Part shown: positions 50,653 to 60,622 of the stretch, piece after piece
Position numbering within the stretch: position 1 is the first letter of the stretch
Layout of the letters: the number at the start of each line of letters is the position of its first letter
Assembly: GCA_012103325.1 (NCBI GenBank)
Contig: WLWY01000005.1
Span: forward strand, 124,001-188,000
Source: Alphaproteobacteria bacterium
Lineage (GTDB): Bacteria; Pseudomonadota; Alphaproteobacteria; UBA8366; GCA-2717185
Direction of reading: 5' to 3'
Length of the DNA: 64,000 bases
The notes under the pieces: generated by a model
What the model saw: the letters and a program-made list of their open reading frames with translations, nothing else
Told to the model about the DNA's origin: nothing
Database searches by the model: none
Made by a program: the position numbers and the translations under genes

Positions 50653-52469
50653 TGAAAATACTAGGTATCTCGCCTCTGGATAAGGACGCGACGGTGTCGT
50701 TGATCGAGGACGGCAAGGTTCTCTTCGCCGCGGGCGAAGAGCGCTACAGCCGAAAGAAGCATCATGCCGGGTTCCCTACGAAGGCACTCGCGGATGGTCT
50801 GCGGTATGTCGGCTGGTCGCCGGAAGATATCGAGCTTGCGGCCTATGCATTCCTTGACGCCGGGCGCGAAGAGGAACTGATGACGGCCAATGTCAACGAG
50901 TCGCTTCGACAAAATCTGCCGAAGGATTGGAAGCAGGCATTGGACGCCGCGCTTGCCGCATCGGATCGCACCGGCGTGCCCGGCGTGCCGGGTTTGAGCA
51001 GCCCGCATGAAAAGGTCGAGAAGGGGTGGCTGAAGAGGCTGGGATACAGCGCGCTTGGCACCTGGCCGGGTGTCTCCAGCGCGGTCAACCGGCATCTTGG
51101 ACAGAGCTGGATTCGCCAGGCGGTGAAGGACCACAAGTTTTGGCAGGACGACCTGCTAAGTGGTTTGAAGGAATCCGGCATCGAAGCGCCGCTGCGGCGC
51201 TTCGAACATCATATCTCTCACGCCGCGAATGCCTATTACTGCAGCGGTTTCGACCGCGCTTTGATCCTATCCCTGGACGGATATGGCAGCGGTTTGGCGG
51301 GGGCGGTCGCCGTCGGCGAGGGCGGCAAGATGGAGCGGCTGCACAGCCTCCGTTACCCCCATTCGCTGGGCTCGTTTTACGAACATGTGACGACCTGCCT
51401 CGGCTACAACGCCGATCGTCATGCCGGCAAGATCGTCGGGCTGGCGGCGTATGGAGATCCCAATCGTCTATCGCCGCTCCTGCTGAAACGCTTCCGGCAG
51501 GAGAATGGCGATTACGAAATTGGCGAGAGTTTCAATTATTATTTCAGCCGCCATCTCAGCGCGAATTTCTCGAAGATCGATATCGCCGCCGCCTATCAGA
51601 ACGTTCTGGAAGCCGTCGCTCAGGAATTGGTTCGCTACTGGATCGGCAAGACGGGCTGCAGCAATGTGGTGCTGTCCGGCGGCGTCACCGCCAACGTCAA
51701 AATGAACCAGCGTATTTATGAAGTGGAAGGCGTCGAGAAGCTCTTCGTCTATCCCAACATGGGCGATGGCGGCTGCGGCACGGGCGTGGCATTGCATGCG
51801 GCGCGGGACGGTGACGTCTGCCGCGCGTTTCCGACCGCCTATCTTGGTCCCGATTATTCGGAAAGCGAGATCGAGGCGGCGCTGAAGCACGAGGGCCTGA
51901 TGTTCTCGCGGCCCGATAATCTGGCGGCCGAGGCCGCCAAAAGTATCAATGAGGGCAAGGTCCTGGCCCGGTTCGACGGCCGCATGGAGTATGGACCGCG
52001 CGCGCTTGGCAACCGTTCGGTCATGTATCACGCGCGCGAGCCGCAGATTAACCAGTGGCTCAACGATCGGCTCGGCCGAACGGAATTCATGCCCTTCGCG
52101 CCGGTCACGCTGTGGGAAGAGCGCCACGCGATGTACGAGAATATCGACGGCATCGATTTTGCCGCGCAATTCATGACCGTGACGACCGATTGCAAGCCGG
52201 TGATGAAGCAGAATTGCCCGGCCGCCGTGCATGTCGACGGGACGGCGCGACCGCAGCTGATCAAGCGCGAGGTCAATCCGGGCTACTACGATATCGTCCA
52301 GGAATATCAAAAGCTCACCTCAATACCGACGCTCATCAATACGAGCTTCAACATGCATGAGGAGCCGATCGTCTGCAGCCCCGCCGACGCCGCGCGGGCC
52401 TTCATTCGAGGCGGTCTCGATGTGCTCGTGGCGGGCCCGTTTCTGGCCGAGAAGCCTGCTGCGGCGTAG
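50652..52469 (+). CDS. Carbamoyltransferase (NodU/CmcH family)
   Basis: KILGISPLDKDATVSLIEDGKVLFAAGEERYSRKKHHAGFP; DGRMEYGPRALGNRSV; TLINTSFNMHEEPIVCSP; TAATG overlap with the upstream gene. Confidence 0.93.
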   Translation: MKILGISPLDKDATVSLIEDGKVLFAAGEERYSRKKHHAGFPTKALADGLRYVGWSPEDIELAAYAFLDAGREEELMTANVNESLRQNLPKDWKQALDAALAASDRTGVPGVPGLSSPHEKVEKGWLKRLGYSALGTWPGVSSAVNRHLGQSWIRQAVKDHKFWQDDLLSGLKESGIEAPLRRFEHHISHAANAYYCSGFDRALILSLDGYGSGLAGAVAVGEGGKMERLHSLRYPHSLGSFYEHVTTCLGYNADRHAGKIVGLAAYGDPNRLSPLLLKRFRQENGDYEIGESFNYYFSRHLSANFSKIDIAAAYQNVLEAVAQELVRYWIGKTGCSNVVLSGGVTANVKMNQRIYEVEGVEKLFVYPNMGDGGCGTGVALHAARDGDVCRAFPTAYLGPDYSESEIEAALKHEGLMFSRPDNLAAEAAKSINEGKVLARFDGRMEYGPRALGNRSVMYHAREPQINQWLNDRLGRTEFMPFAPVTLWEERHAMYENIDGIDFAAQFMTVTTDCKPVMKQNCPAAVHVDGTARPQLIKREVNPGYYDIVQEYQKLTSIPTLINTSFNMHEEPIVCSPADAARAFIRGGLDVLVAGPFLAEKPAAA

Positions 52470-52472
52470 GCC

Positions 52473-53195
52473 GTGACGCACAAATTTACCGAGGACGGGA
52501 TCCAAAGCTGGACGGCGAACGCCGACCGGTGGACGCGAGCGGTGCGCAACAAATCCATTGCCAGCCGCGTGGTGGCTACCGATCGGGCCATCCTCGATGC
52601 CGTGGCGAAACTGAAGCCGAAAAGGGTTCTGGATGTCGGATGTGGCGAGGGCTGGCTGGCAAGGGCCCTCGCGAACGACATCCGCTGCGAAATTGTCGGC
52701 GTCGATAGTTGCGCGCCACTCATTGGCCACGCCCGGGCGGCGCACGATGCCGGAACCTATCTCGCGCTGTCCTACGAAGAAATCGCATCCGGAACGGCAC
52801 GGCTCGCGGGACCGTTCGATGTCACGGTCTGCAATTTCTCGCTGCTGGATGAAGACCCGGTCCCGCTGTTGGCCGGATTGCGCCGCCTAATGGCCTCCGG
52901 TGGCGCGGTGATCATTCAAACCGTCCACCCGCTTTCGCTCGGCGATGGCGTGCCGTATGCGGACGGATGGCGGCAGGAGAGCTTCGCGGCCTTCGATGAG
53001 GCAGGCTGGGCGCCGATGCCTTGGTATTTTCGAACCTTCGCGTCTTGGTTGACGGTCGTTGCCGATGCCGGGCTCTCCGTTTCCAGCTGCTCGGAACCGC
53101 GCCACCCGGAAACGGGAATGCCGCTGTCGCTCGTGCTGGAATGCATCTGCGCCGGCGATTTACCGGCTGCGGGAAAATATGGCACAATGCCTTGA
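52473..53195 (+). CDS. Class I SAM-dependent methyltransferase
   Basis: GTG start; RVLDVGCGEGWLARALAN motif I. Confidence 0.88.
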   Translation: MTHKFTEDGIQSWTANADRWTRAVRNKSIASRVVATDRAILDAVAKLKPKRVLDVGCGEGWLARALANDIRCEIVGVDSCAPLIGHARAAHDAGTYLALSYEEIASGTARLAGPFDVTVCNFSLLDEDPVPLLAGLRRLMASGGAVIIQTVHPLSLGDGVPYADGWRQESFAAFDEAGWAPMPWYFRTFASWLTVVADAGLSVSSCSEPRHPETGMPLSLVLECICAGDLPAAGKYGTMP

Positions 53196-53252
53196 GGGGC
53201 TTGCGGCCCGGCATAGGAACTCGGGCCGCCAGGCGAAGAAGGCGATTTTCCG

Positions 53253-54389
53253 ATGGTGCGAGAGAATGAAGTTCTTGATGTCGTTGAGGGAATTTACGCC
53301 GCAGCGCTTGATGGCGAGCGCTGGCCCGGCGTGCTGACGGCGGTGGCCGACATCGTCGGTGGCGTCGATACCACCCTGGAAGTTCATTCGGTCGTTGGCG
53401 CCCCGCCGCTGTTCTTTGTCGCTGGCGACAGGCTGCCGCCATTGGGGATCGACGATTACCTTAGCCATTATGCGCCAATCTGCCCGCGCATTCCGTATCT
53501 CGCGTCGCAGTCTCCCGGCAGCGTCGGTTGCGATTATGAATTCATCTCCGAACAGGAGATGGACCGGGATGCGTTTTATGCCGACTTCCTTGGTTCCGAC
53601 GATCTTCGCTATTTCTCATCGGGAAGCTTGATCAACAAGCCCGGCATGCTGGGCGGTGCCTATGTCCATCGCTCCCGGCGCCAGGGACATCCAGACGCCG
53701 CCGACCTCACAGTCATGACGCGGCTCGTGCCCCATTTGGCGCAGGGGCTTAATCTTCATCTGCATTTAAAGACACAGAGTTCGCGGGAAACGCGGTTCCT
53801 TTCGTTGGTCGATCATCTGCCGCAGGCGATTGTCACCTTGGATGCCCGGGGTGGTGTTCAGTTTGCGAATGACGCGGCCGCGGCGATTTTGAGGAAAGGC
53901 GATGGATTGATGCAGCGCGATGGCCGGCTGCACGCCACCGATGTGGTGGCCAACGCAGATATGGCCGCCATCCTGACCGAACTGTTCAGGCGCGAGCCGG
54001 ACGCCGGCCGAATGATCGATAATCTGGTTGTCACGCGGCGGCCTTCCGGTCTCCCGGCCTATGTCCTGGCCCTACACCGCTTGAGCGGCGTTCATGCCGT
54101 CTATGATGATCCGGTTGCGCCCGCTGCCGCGGTCTTCATCTACGATCCGGAATTGGCCGCGCGGCCCCGCGCATCCGCGATGGCAAAGGCTTTCTCGCTG
54201 ACGCACCGCGAGACCGAACTCGCCTTTGCGCTGCTGCACGGCCGGACGTTGCACCAACAGGCCGCGGCGCGCGATGTCAAAATCTCTACGGAGCGCAGCC
54301 ACCTTAAATCGTTGATGCGGAAAACAGACACGCATAGCCAGGCGGATTTGGTTCGTCTGCTGACCAGCTTCCTAGCCGCCATTCCCTGA
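53253..54389 (+). CDS. LuxR-type helix-turn-helix regulator with PAS-like N-terminus
   Basis: C-terminal LTHRETELAFALLHGRTLHQQAAARDVKISTERSHLKSLMRKTDTHSQADLVRLL. Confidence 0.85.
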   Translation: MVRENEVLDVVEGIYAAALDGERWPGVLTAVADIVGGVDTTLEVHSVVGAPPLFFVAGDRLPPLGIDDYLSHYAPICPRIPYLASQSPGSVGCDYEFISEQEMDRDAFYADFLGSDDLRYFSSGSLINKPGMLGGAYVHRSRRQGHPDAADLTVMTRLVPHLAQGLNLHLHLKTQSSRETRFLSLVDHLPQAIVTLDARGGVQFANDAAAAILRKGDGLMQRDGRLHATDVVANADMAAILTELFRREPDAGRMIDNLVVTRRPSGLPAYVLALHRLSGVHAVYDDPVAPAAAVFIYDPELAARPRASAMAKAFSLTHRETELAFALLHGRTLHQQAAARDVKISTERSHLKSLMRKTDTHSQADLVRLLTSFLAAIP

Positions 54390-54432
54390 CCTGCTGGGTC
54401 ATGGAGACGGTCGAACCGGGTCGGGCGCGATT

Positions 54433-55119
54433 TCAGTCGATCTCGAGTTCGTTGTGATCCATGACCCAAACTTCCTTTTCCGAATCGCGGTTGAATGCGA
54501 CGGTCGAAGGATGGGAGAGGAGAGTGTCCACGTAAGCCGCAGGCTTACCATCCGGCACAACCCCATAGGTTCTGAAACGCGCGGCGACAGGCGCAAAGAA
54601 CGCGTCCGCCGCCGTAAACTGTTCGCCGAACAAGTACGGGCCGCCATCGCCCCAGTTGTCGCGCGCCCAGCGCCACAAGGTATAGACCCGTTCGATATCG
54701 GCGGCGGCATCTTCGCTCGGCTGGAATGTCGAGTATCGCCGCCGCAGGTTCATGGGCATCGTCGACCGCAGAGCCTGGAATCCCGAATGCATCTCCGCGC
54801 AAAGGCTGCGCGCCGCGGCACGCGCCGCGGGGTCTTTCGGCCAGATGCCGGCGTCCGGATGCTGTTCATGCAGAAATTCGGCAATCGACAGGCTGTCCCA
54901 GATGACCAGTGGCGTCTCACCACCGGAAACGACCAGCGTCGGGACCTGCCGTGCCGGGAAGGTATTTGTCCGAAAGGCTTCGAAGTCGTCCGTGTAGAGC
55001 GGGACGACCTGCTGATCGAAGGCGATGCCAAACGGCTTGAAGAGCAGCCATCCGCGTAGTGACCAACTCGAGTAGACCTTGTTTCCCAAGATAAGCTGCA
55101 ACCGAACGGTCCGATGCAC
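54433..55119 (-). CDS. Glutathione S-transferase family protein
   Basis: LQLILGNKVYSSWSLRGWLLFKPFGIAFDQQVVPL...VPTLVVSGGETPLVIWDSLSIAEFL; first codons overlap the ABC fragment. Confidence 0.88.
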   Translation of the reverse strand: MHRTVRLQLILGNKVYSSWSLRGWLLFKPFGIAFDQQVVPLYTDDFEAFRTNTFPARQVPTLVVSGGETPLVIWDSLSIAEFLHEQHPDAGIWPKDPAARAAARSLCAEMHSGFQALRSTMPMNLRRRYSTFQPSEDAAADIERVYTLWRWARDNWGDGGPYLFGEQFTAADAFFAPVAARFRTYGVVPDGKPAAYVDTLLSHPSTVAFNRDSEKEVWVMDHNELEID

Positions 55120-55316
55120 GGAACGAAATCGCCGGGCATCACGCTCAGGTCGATATCGGACAACGCATGAACCGGCCCGTCCGTTGTTTGAAAAGTTAGC
55201 GACAATGCACCGATGTCGATGACCGGCACGGCGGATTGCCGTCCGGACGCGGCCAATGCCTTCAGTGACGCCGCCGGGGGATTTCGTCGATTGCGATCAT
55301 AGATAAATCCAAACAT
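55098..55316 (-). pseudogene. N-terminal fragment of an ABC transporter ATP-binding protein (NitT/TauT type)
   Basis: VIDIGALSLTFQTTDGPVHALSDIDLSVMPGDFVPCIGPFGC, then homology ends inside the Walker A region. Confidence 0.7.
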
Positions 55317-55418
55317 ATCATTATCGATTTTAATTATGTCTTTATAAAAAAAATTATCTCTTTCACGGTGAGCGTCCGGTAAAGCAGCCCTGCCTATGAT
55401 GACGTTGGACTGTTACGC

Positions 55419-56876
55419 TCAGGTTTGAGCGTAACGCCAGGGGAGCAGTTCGTCGATCCGATTGATTTTATGGTCGGCGATACAGGCTAGCGTGTCGGTT
55501 AGCCAGGCCTGCGGATCGACGCCATTGAGTTTTGCTGTCTCGATCAGCGTATAGGCGATGGCGGCTGATTTGCCGCCGGCCTCGGACCCCATGAAGAGAT
55601 AATTCTTCCGCCCCAGGGCGATGGGCCGCATGGATCGCTCTGCGGTATTGTTGTCGAGTTCAAGAAAGCCGTGATCTAGATATGGTCGCAGCTTCTTCAT
55701 GCGGGTCAGGGCGTAGCGAATAGCACCGGCTAAGGGTGATTTGCCGGATATCCGGGTCAATTGGGCATGCAGCCATGATTCCAGGTCGTCGAAGATTGGT
55801 TTTGATTGGCGCTGCCTGATCTTCACCCGTTGATCCGGCGATTGGCCCCGAACCTCCTTCTCGACGCCATAGAGTGTGGCGATACGTTTTATGGCTTCCT
55901 CGGCAATCGCCGATCCCTGAGCTTTGTGGATATCGACGAACTTGCGTCGGATATGGGCCATGCAGGCCACTTCCGTCACCTTGCCCGTGCGGTACAGGTC
56001 ATTGAACCCCGCATAGCCATCGGCATGCATGAAGCCCGTGAAGTCCGCTAGATGTTCGCGCGGGCGAACGCCCTTCCTGTCGGACGAGAACTGATACCAT
56101 GCGGCAGGATGCGCCTCTCCGGCCCAGGGTCGTTCATCGCGGACATAGGCCCAAAGCCGCGCGGTCCTGGTTTTACCGGAGCCTGGGGTCAGCATTTTTA
56201 CCGGCGTATCATCGGCGAAGAGGGCCTGTCCCTTTAAAACATGGCGCGCGACGGCGTCCGCCAAAGGTTCCAACAGAGCCGTGGATTTGCCAACCCAATC
56301 GGCCAGGGTGGAGCGGTCCAGATCGATCCCCTCGCGCTGGAATATCTGACTTTGCCGGTACAAAGGCGAATGATCGGCGTACTTGTTGACCAGCACATGG
56401 GCCAGTAGGCCAGGACCGGGCCGCCCGTGCTCAATCGGCCGCGACGGCAGGGCTGCCTGATGGAACGTCTCACAGCAGGTGCAGGCCATGCGCGGGCGAA
56501 CAATCCGGTTCACGACAAAACGTCCGGGGACATATTCCAGTTCCTCGGTGACATCGTCGCCAAGCGTTTTGAGCGCACCGCCGCATTCCCCACAGGCATC
56601 GCCCGGCGACAGTGTTGTCTCGTTGCGTGGGAGATGACCGGGCAGCGGTTTACGTTTGGGCTTGTCTTTTGGCGCTGCAGATTGATCTGCATTTGCATCG
56701 TCTGACGCGGGCTCCTGCGCGGACGCCGCAATCTCTTCGTCTTCCAGCGTCAACGCCAGTTGATCCAGAGCCTCCGAGCGCGACCCGAAGCGATGCTGGC
56801 GCATCCCGGCCAATTGGTGTTGGAGCTTCTCGATCAACACCGCCTGTGACTTCACTTCCGACGCCAGCGATGCCAC
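55419..56876 (-). CDS. tnpC: IS66 family transposase TnpC
   Basis: [33 protein letters not shown]...[53 protein letters not shown]. Confidence 0.93.
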   Translation of the reverse strand: MASLASEVKSQAVLIEKLQHQLAGMRQHRFGSRSEALDQLALTLEDEEIAASAQEPASDDANADQSAAPKDKPKRKPLPGHLPRNETTLSPGDACGECGGALKTLGDDVTEELEYVPGRFVVNRIVRPRMACTCCETFHQAALPSRPIEHGRPGPGLLAHVLVNKYADHSPLYRQSQIFQREGIDLDRSTLADWVGKSTALLEPLADAVARHVLKGQALFADDTPVKMLTPGSGKTRTARLWAYVRDERPWAGEAHPAAWYQFSSDRKGVRPREHLADFTGFMHADGYAGFNDLYRTGKVTEVACMAHIRRKFVDIHKAQGSAIAEEAIKRIATLYGVEKEVRGQSPDQRVKIRQRQSKPIFDDLESWLHAQLTRISGKSPLAGAIRYALTRMKKLRPYLDHGFLELDNNTAERSMRPIALGRKNYLFMGSEAGGKSAAIAYTLIETAKLNGVDPQAWLTDTLACIADHKINRIDELLPWRYAQT

Positions 56877-56989
56877 CAGACCTTTTAATGCGGCAGGTTC
56901 TCAGCGTCGTCGAGCATGCCGGCAATCTATCAGCCGCCACCCCGCATGGGAATCCCCGGAAATTGACAACCCTTTGCTGTGAAACGACT

Positions 56990-57349
56990 TTACCCAGCCG
57001 TCAGGGGACGCCACGTTCGTTGTGGTATGCGCCAATCAATCCCTTCCAGCAGCATCGCCAATTGAGCCGGGGTCAGCGCAACCTTGCCCGCTTTCGCAGA
57101 CGGCCAGACAAACCGTCCCTTCTCCAGACGCTTCGAGAACAGACATGCCCCTTGCCCGTCCCACCAGATCACCTTGATCAGATCGCCACGGCGACCCCGG
57201 AAGACGAACAGATGACCGCAATACGGCGCCGCCTTTAGAACCTTCTCTGTTTGCGCTGACAGCCCATTGAACCCCTTACGCATGTCCGTCACGCCGGCCG
57301 CAAGCCAAACCTTCGTGTTCGTGGGAACCGGGATCATCCCGACAAGCAC
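56990..57349 (-). CDS. tnpB: IS66 family accessory protein TnpB
   Basis: [78 protein letters not shown]. Confidence 0.95.
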   Translation of the reverse strand: MLVGMIPVPTNTKVWLAAGVTDMRKGFNGLSAQTEKVLKAAPYCGHLFVFRGRRGDLIKVIWWDGQGACLFSKRLEKGRFVWPSAKAGKVALTPAQLAMLLEGIDWRIPQRTWRPLTAG

Positions 57350-57711
57350 CGGAGCAGACGTACGAGCGCTTCGGGATCGTAAGGGCCGCTAATGCTCAAG
57401 CGATGACCTCCGGCAAGCGTGACCTCGATCTTGCCTTCGTCACCAACAGGGCGCTCGGCTTCGTGCTCGACGTGACGCGCAATCTCAACCGGCAGGAAAC
57501 AGGCGGCGTCATCGACCGTGTCACTTCCCGCAAACCGGGGATCTTTCAGCCAGTTGAAAACCTGATTGGCGTTCACATTGTAGCGCCGTGCAACCTGTGA
57601 AACCGAAACGCCCGCAAACCGCGTCTGTGCGCAAATCATCCGCTTCTCGTCTGCACTCCAGCGCCGACGCTTGCCCCGCTTCGCCACATCCTGATCCCCG
57701 TTAGTGTCCAC
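57334..57711 (-). CDS. tnpA: IS66 family accessory protein TnpA
   Basis: GTG start; [47 protein letters not shown]. Confidence 0.92.
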   Translation of the reverse strand: MDTNGDQDVAKRGKRRRWSADEKRMICAQTRFAGVSVSQVARRYNVNANQVFNWLKDPRFAGSDTVDDAACFLPVEIARHVEHEAERPVGDEGKIEVTLAGGHRLSISGPYDPEALVRLLRCLSG

Positions 57712-57964
57712 CTAAACAAGTGGACACTAAACCTCACTTCTTCTGCACGGCAGAGCGGTCAGGCCGGACGCTTACGATAAGCTTGTAGTCCATCTGTTTG
57801 CTTTCACACTGAATTTGAGGCGCTTCTTGTATCCAGACGATACCCGGGAGTCGACCGCCGAAGTTTCGATTGCCGCCGAACAATGCGTTCGACGCAGAAC
57901 CGAATCGTTGTATTTATGGGATTGGTGCCCACAAACTATCGTTTCCAACCCTTTGGCCTTGAAC

Positions 57965-58180
57965 ATGTCGCGACGTCACGAGCACGGAGTCATAATCGAG
58001 CTTATCTCGATCGGCAGTTACGTGAAGGTTTCTGCCATCGATACCCGAACCGGAACGGAAGTGTCGATCGTCGGCGACCCGAAGCGCGGCGAAGTCGCCT
58101 TGCGGCGTATCGCGATGCGGAAGCTTGAAAATGTGATGCGTAAAGCCGCGGAGAAGGGCGAGCGCGGCCGTCTGGTTTAG
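57965..58180 (+). CDS. Small conserved protein (DUF6898-like)
   Basis: MSRRHEHGVIIELISIGSYVKVSAIDTRTGTEVSIVGDPKRGEVALRRIAMRKLENVMRKA. Confidence 0.7.
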   Translation: MSRRHEHGVIIELISIGSYVKVSAIDTRTGTEVSIVGDPKRGEVALRRIAMRKLENVMRKAAEKGERGRLV

Positions 58181-58187
58181 CGCTATC

Positions 58188-59756
58188 TCAGGATGTCGCG
58201 ACCTGGAAACGATGGTCGTCGTCGGCCGCCATCTGGTTTACCAAATCGATTTCCCAGGCGAGATAGGCGCGCATCGCGTCTTCGACCGCGCCGCTCTGTT
58301 CGCGGGCCTTGAGGCGTATATCGTCGGGTGCGCTCGCCATATCGGTGGCGCCGCGTTCCAGCGCCAGCCCCTTGTCGATCCAGGCCTGCGTGCCGCCGGC
58401 GAGCGCGCGAGCGCCGCCGCCAATTTCGCTTGCAGCGAGGCGGGCAAGCCGTCCGTCCGGCGACGTCAGGATCAAGGCCTCCGCAGACACATCGCTCGTA
58501 AGGCGGGAGCGGATGGCGAACTGCGCGCCGGGTATATGGCCCTCGCGGTATTGCCGGCTGGTCGCCAAATCGACGATCGTGTCGGTTGTGTCTTGCAGCG
58601 CGTCGACATCGATCGTCGGTGCGGAGGCAGCGTCCAATCCGAGGATACGGGGCTCGTATGACCCGGAAGTGAGGTCGTTGCGTGTCGGATCGATGGTGTG
58701 GATTGCCAAGTCGATCCATCCCATCTGCCGCAGCCAGGATGCCGTGATTGTGGCACGCACGCCGTTGTCGTCGACAAGAACGACCCTCCCGTCCCAGGCA
58801 CCCAGATAGACGTCGGTTTCCTGCACCAGCTGTCCGCCGGGCGCGAGCCGCGCGTCGGGCAGATGTCCGGCCTCGTATTCTTCCGGTGTGCGCACGTCGA
58901 GGATGTAGAGGCTGCGGCGGTCGGCTTCCGCGCGCCAGACGTCCAATGTCGCGTCGCGGATGGACCGAATGGTAAAGCGGTCCGCAATGCGGGCGGTGGC
59001 GTCGAGCGCCTTGGCCAGCCCGTCCGGAGATACCTCCGGCGGGCGCCGCGTGGCGCCTCGCACGACATCGAACCCCGACAGGTGCCATGCCTGGGTGCCG
59101 TTCTTGAGGGACACGATCTTGTTGGGAACGCCGGCGTTGATCAGCGCCTGCGCGCCGATAATGCTGCGTGTGCGGCCGCCGCAATTGACGATGACGGTCG
59201 TCTCCGGCGACGGCGTCAGGTCGGCGAAGCGGTAGACCAGCTCCGCGCCGGGCACGCTGACCGCGCCGGGGATGCTGTTTTCGTGATACTCCTCGTAGGA
59301 CCGGCTGTCATAGATGGCGATATCGTCGCCTCGGTCGATCATGGCCTGCAATTCTTCTGCGGAAATCCATGGCGTGCCGGCTTCGTGCTCGACGACCTCG
59401 GCGAAGGCCTTGCTGGGCACATGGATGCCGCTATAGATAGGATAGCCGGCCGCTTCCCACGCCGCGACGCCGCCGTCGAGTAGGGAAACGTCGGTATAGC
59501 CGAGGGCCGCCATCCGCGCGGCCGCCTTTTCCGCGAGCCTGTCGCCATCGTCGCACCACACCACGCGGGCGGACCGGCGCGGGACGAGCGCGTCGACCAG
59601 GACTTCCAGCCGGCTGAGCGGCACGCAGGACGTCATCAACAGGTGGCGCGCGTCGAAAGGCACTTCCTCGCGGGCGTCGAGCAGGGCCAACTCGTCGCCG
59701 TCATGTAGCCATGCTTTCAGGGTTGCGGCATCGATCCGGCTTACTGTCTCGCTCAC
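58188..59756 (-). CDS. Multidomain rhodanese-like sulfurtransferase
   Basis: 522 aa with repeated rhodanese modules (LLDAREEVPFDARHL; IYDSRSYEEYHENSIPGAVSVPGAEL...VNCGGRTRSIIGAQAL; ILDVRTPEEYEAGHLPDA; DLATSRQYREGHIPGA). Confidence 0.88.
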   Translation of the reverse strand: MSETVSRIDAATLKAWLHDGDELALLDAREEVPFDARHLLMTSCVPLSRLEVLVDALVPRRSARVVWCDDGDRLAEKAAARMAALGYTDVSLLDGGVAAWEAAGYPIYSGIHVPSKAFAEVVEHEAGTPWISAEELQAMIDRGDDIAIYDSRSYEEYHENSIPGAVSVPGAELVYRFADLTPSPETTVIVNCGGRTRSIIGAQALINAGVPNKIVSLKNGTQAWHLSGFDVVRGATRRPPEVSPDGLAKALDATARIADRFTIRSIRDATLDVWRAEADRRSLYILDVRTPEEYEAGHLPDARLAPGGQLVQETDVYLGAWDGRVVLVDDNGVRATITASWLRQMGWIDLAIHTIDPTRNDLTSGSYEPRILGLDAASAPTIDVDALQDTTDTIVDLATSRQYREGHIPGAQFAIRSRLTSDVSAEALILTSPDGRLARLAASEIGGGARALAGGTQAWIDKGLALERGATDMASAPDDIRLKAREQSGAVEDAMRAYLAWEIDLVNQMAADDDHRFQVATS

Positions 59757-59806
59757 GCTATGCTCCTACCGTTGATTACCGATAGTAGCCCGCCGCGCGG
59801 CGGGAG

Positions 59807-60505
59807 CTAAATCTTTTCCCGTCGGACGCCGGGAATGCCGAGCGTGATGTCGAATACGCCGAGGCGCGATTCCGCTTCGAGTGCCGCCGTTGGCGGTTTC
59901 AGCGCGACCGTTACCCGGTTGCGGTCTGCGTCCGTCGGCAGGCCCTGCAGCAGAAAGTCGCTGTCGTTCAGCGGTTCGCCGGCGAAATAGAGTTGCGTCG
60001 TCCAGGACGGCCCGCCCGGTGGGAAAACCGCGAAATGGATATGCGGCGGACGCAGCCAGTTCGGCGAGTCGGGGTAGGGGCCGGGCTTGATCGTGCGGAA
60101 CCGGTAGGCGCCGGCCTCGTCGGTTGCGTCGTGGCCAAAGCCCTGGAAGTTCGGGTCGAGTTTCAGGTTGGAGTTTTCGTGCCGCGGATGGTTGTAGCGG
60201 CCGTACTGGTTGGCCTGCCAGATCTCGACCCGCGCACCCTTGATGGCTTTGCCGGACTGATCGCGCACCCGGCCGGAGATATGGATCATCTCACCGTCGG
60301 CCCGCTGGGTCCGACCCGGCAGAAACAGCAGATCATTGTCGATAGACAGCGGTTTGAAGGGGGCATAGAACGGCCCGGCGGGCTGCATCGGTGTCGGCGG
60401 AAACCAGGCCGACGCGGCCGGTTTCAGACTGGCGGTCAGCGCGCTTGCGCTCAAGGATACCTGTAGGAGCCGACGCCGGGTCAATCCCTGTCTGTCGTGC
60501 GACAT
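59807..60505 (-). CDS. Intradiol ring-cleavage dioxygenase with predicted Tat-like signal
   Basis: TRRRLLQVSLSASALTASL leader; MIHISGRVRDQSGKAIKGARVEIWQANQYGRYNHPRHE...RPPHIHFAVFPPG. Confidence 0.88.
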   Translation of the reverse strand: MSHDRQGLTRRRLLQVSLSASALTASLKPAASAWFPPTPMQPAGPFYAPFKPLSIDNDLLFLPGRTQRADGEMIHISGRVRDQSGKAIKGARVEIWQANQYGRYNHPRHENSNLKLDPNFQGFGHDATDEAGAYRFRTIKPGPYPDSPNWLRPPHIHFAVFPPGGPSWTTQLYFAGEPLNDSDFLLQGLPTDADRNRVTVALKPPTAALEAESRLGVFDITLGIPGVRREKI

Positions 60506-60622
60506 GACGCCCTTTCCCTGCTTGTGCCAAGACGAGTTTCTTAGCATGCGCGAATGGCAGGCGCTGTCACTTCAACGTGAAAGGGTTGTGTGTCCGCGCG
60601 TCTCCGCGCGGACGCCGTATTA

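Larger units (their letters stand above)
55368..57775. mobile_element. IS66-family-like insertion sequence
   Basis: Inverted ends GTGAGCGTCCGG (55368-55379) and CCGGACGCTTAC (57764-57775); contains tnpA, tnpB and tnpC. Confidence 0.88.

Noticed and set aside
57772-57966. 64-aa minus-strand ORF between IS66 and the DUF6898-like gene
   Set aside because: No recognisable homology and no supporting context; could be a remnant, but cannot be supported
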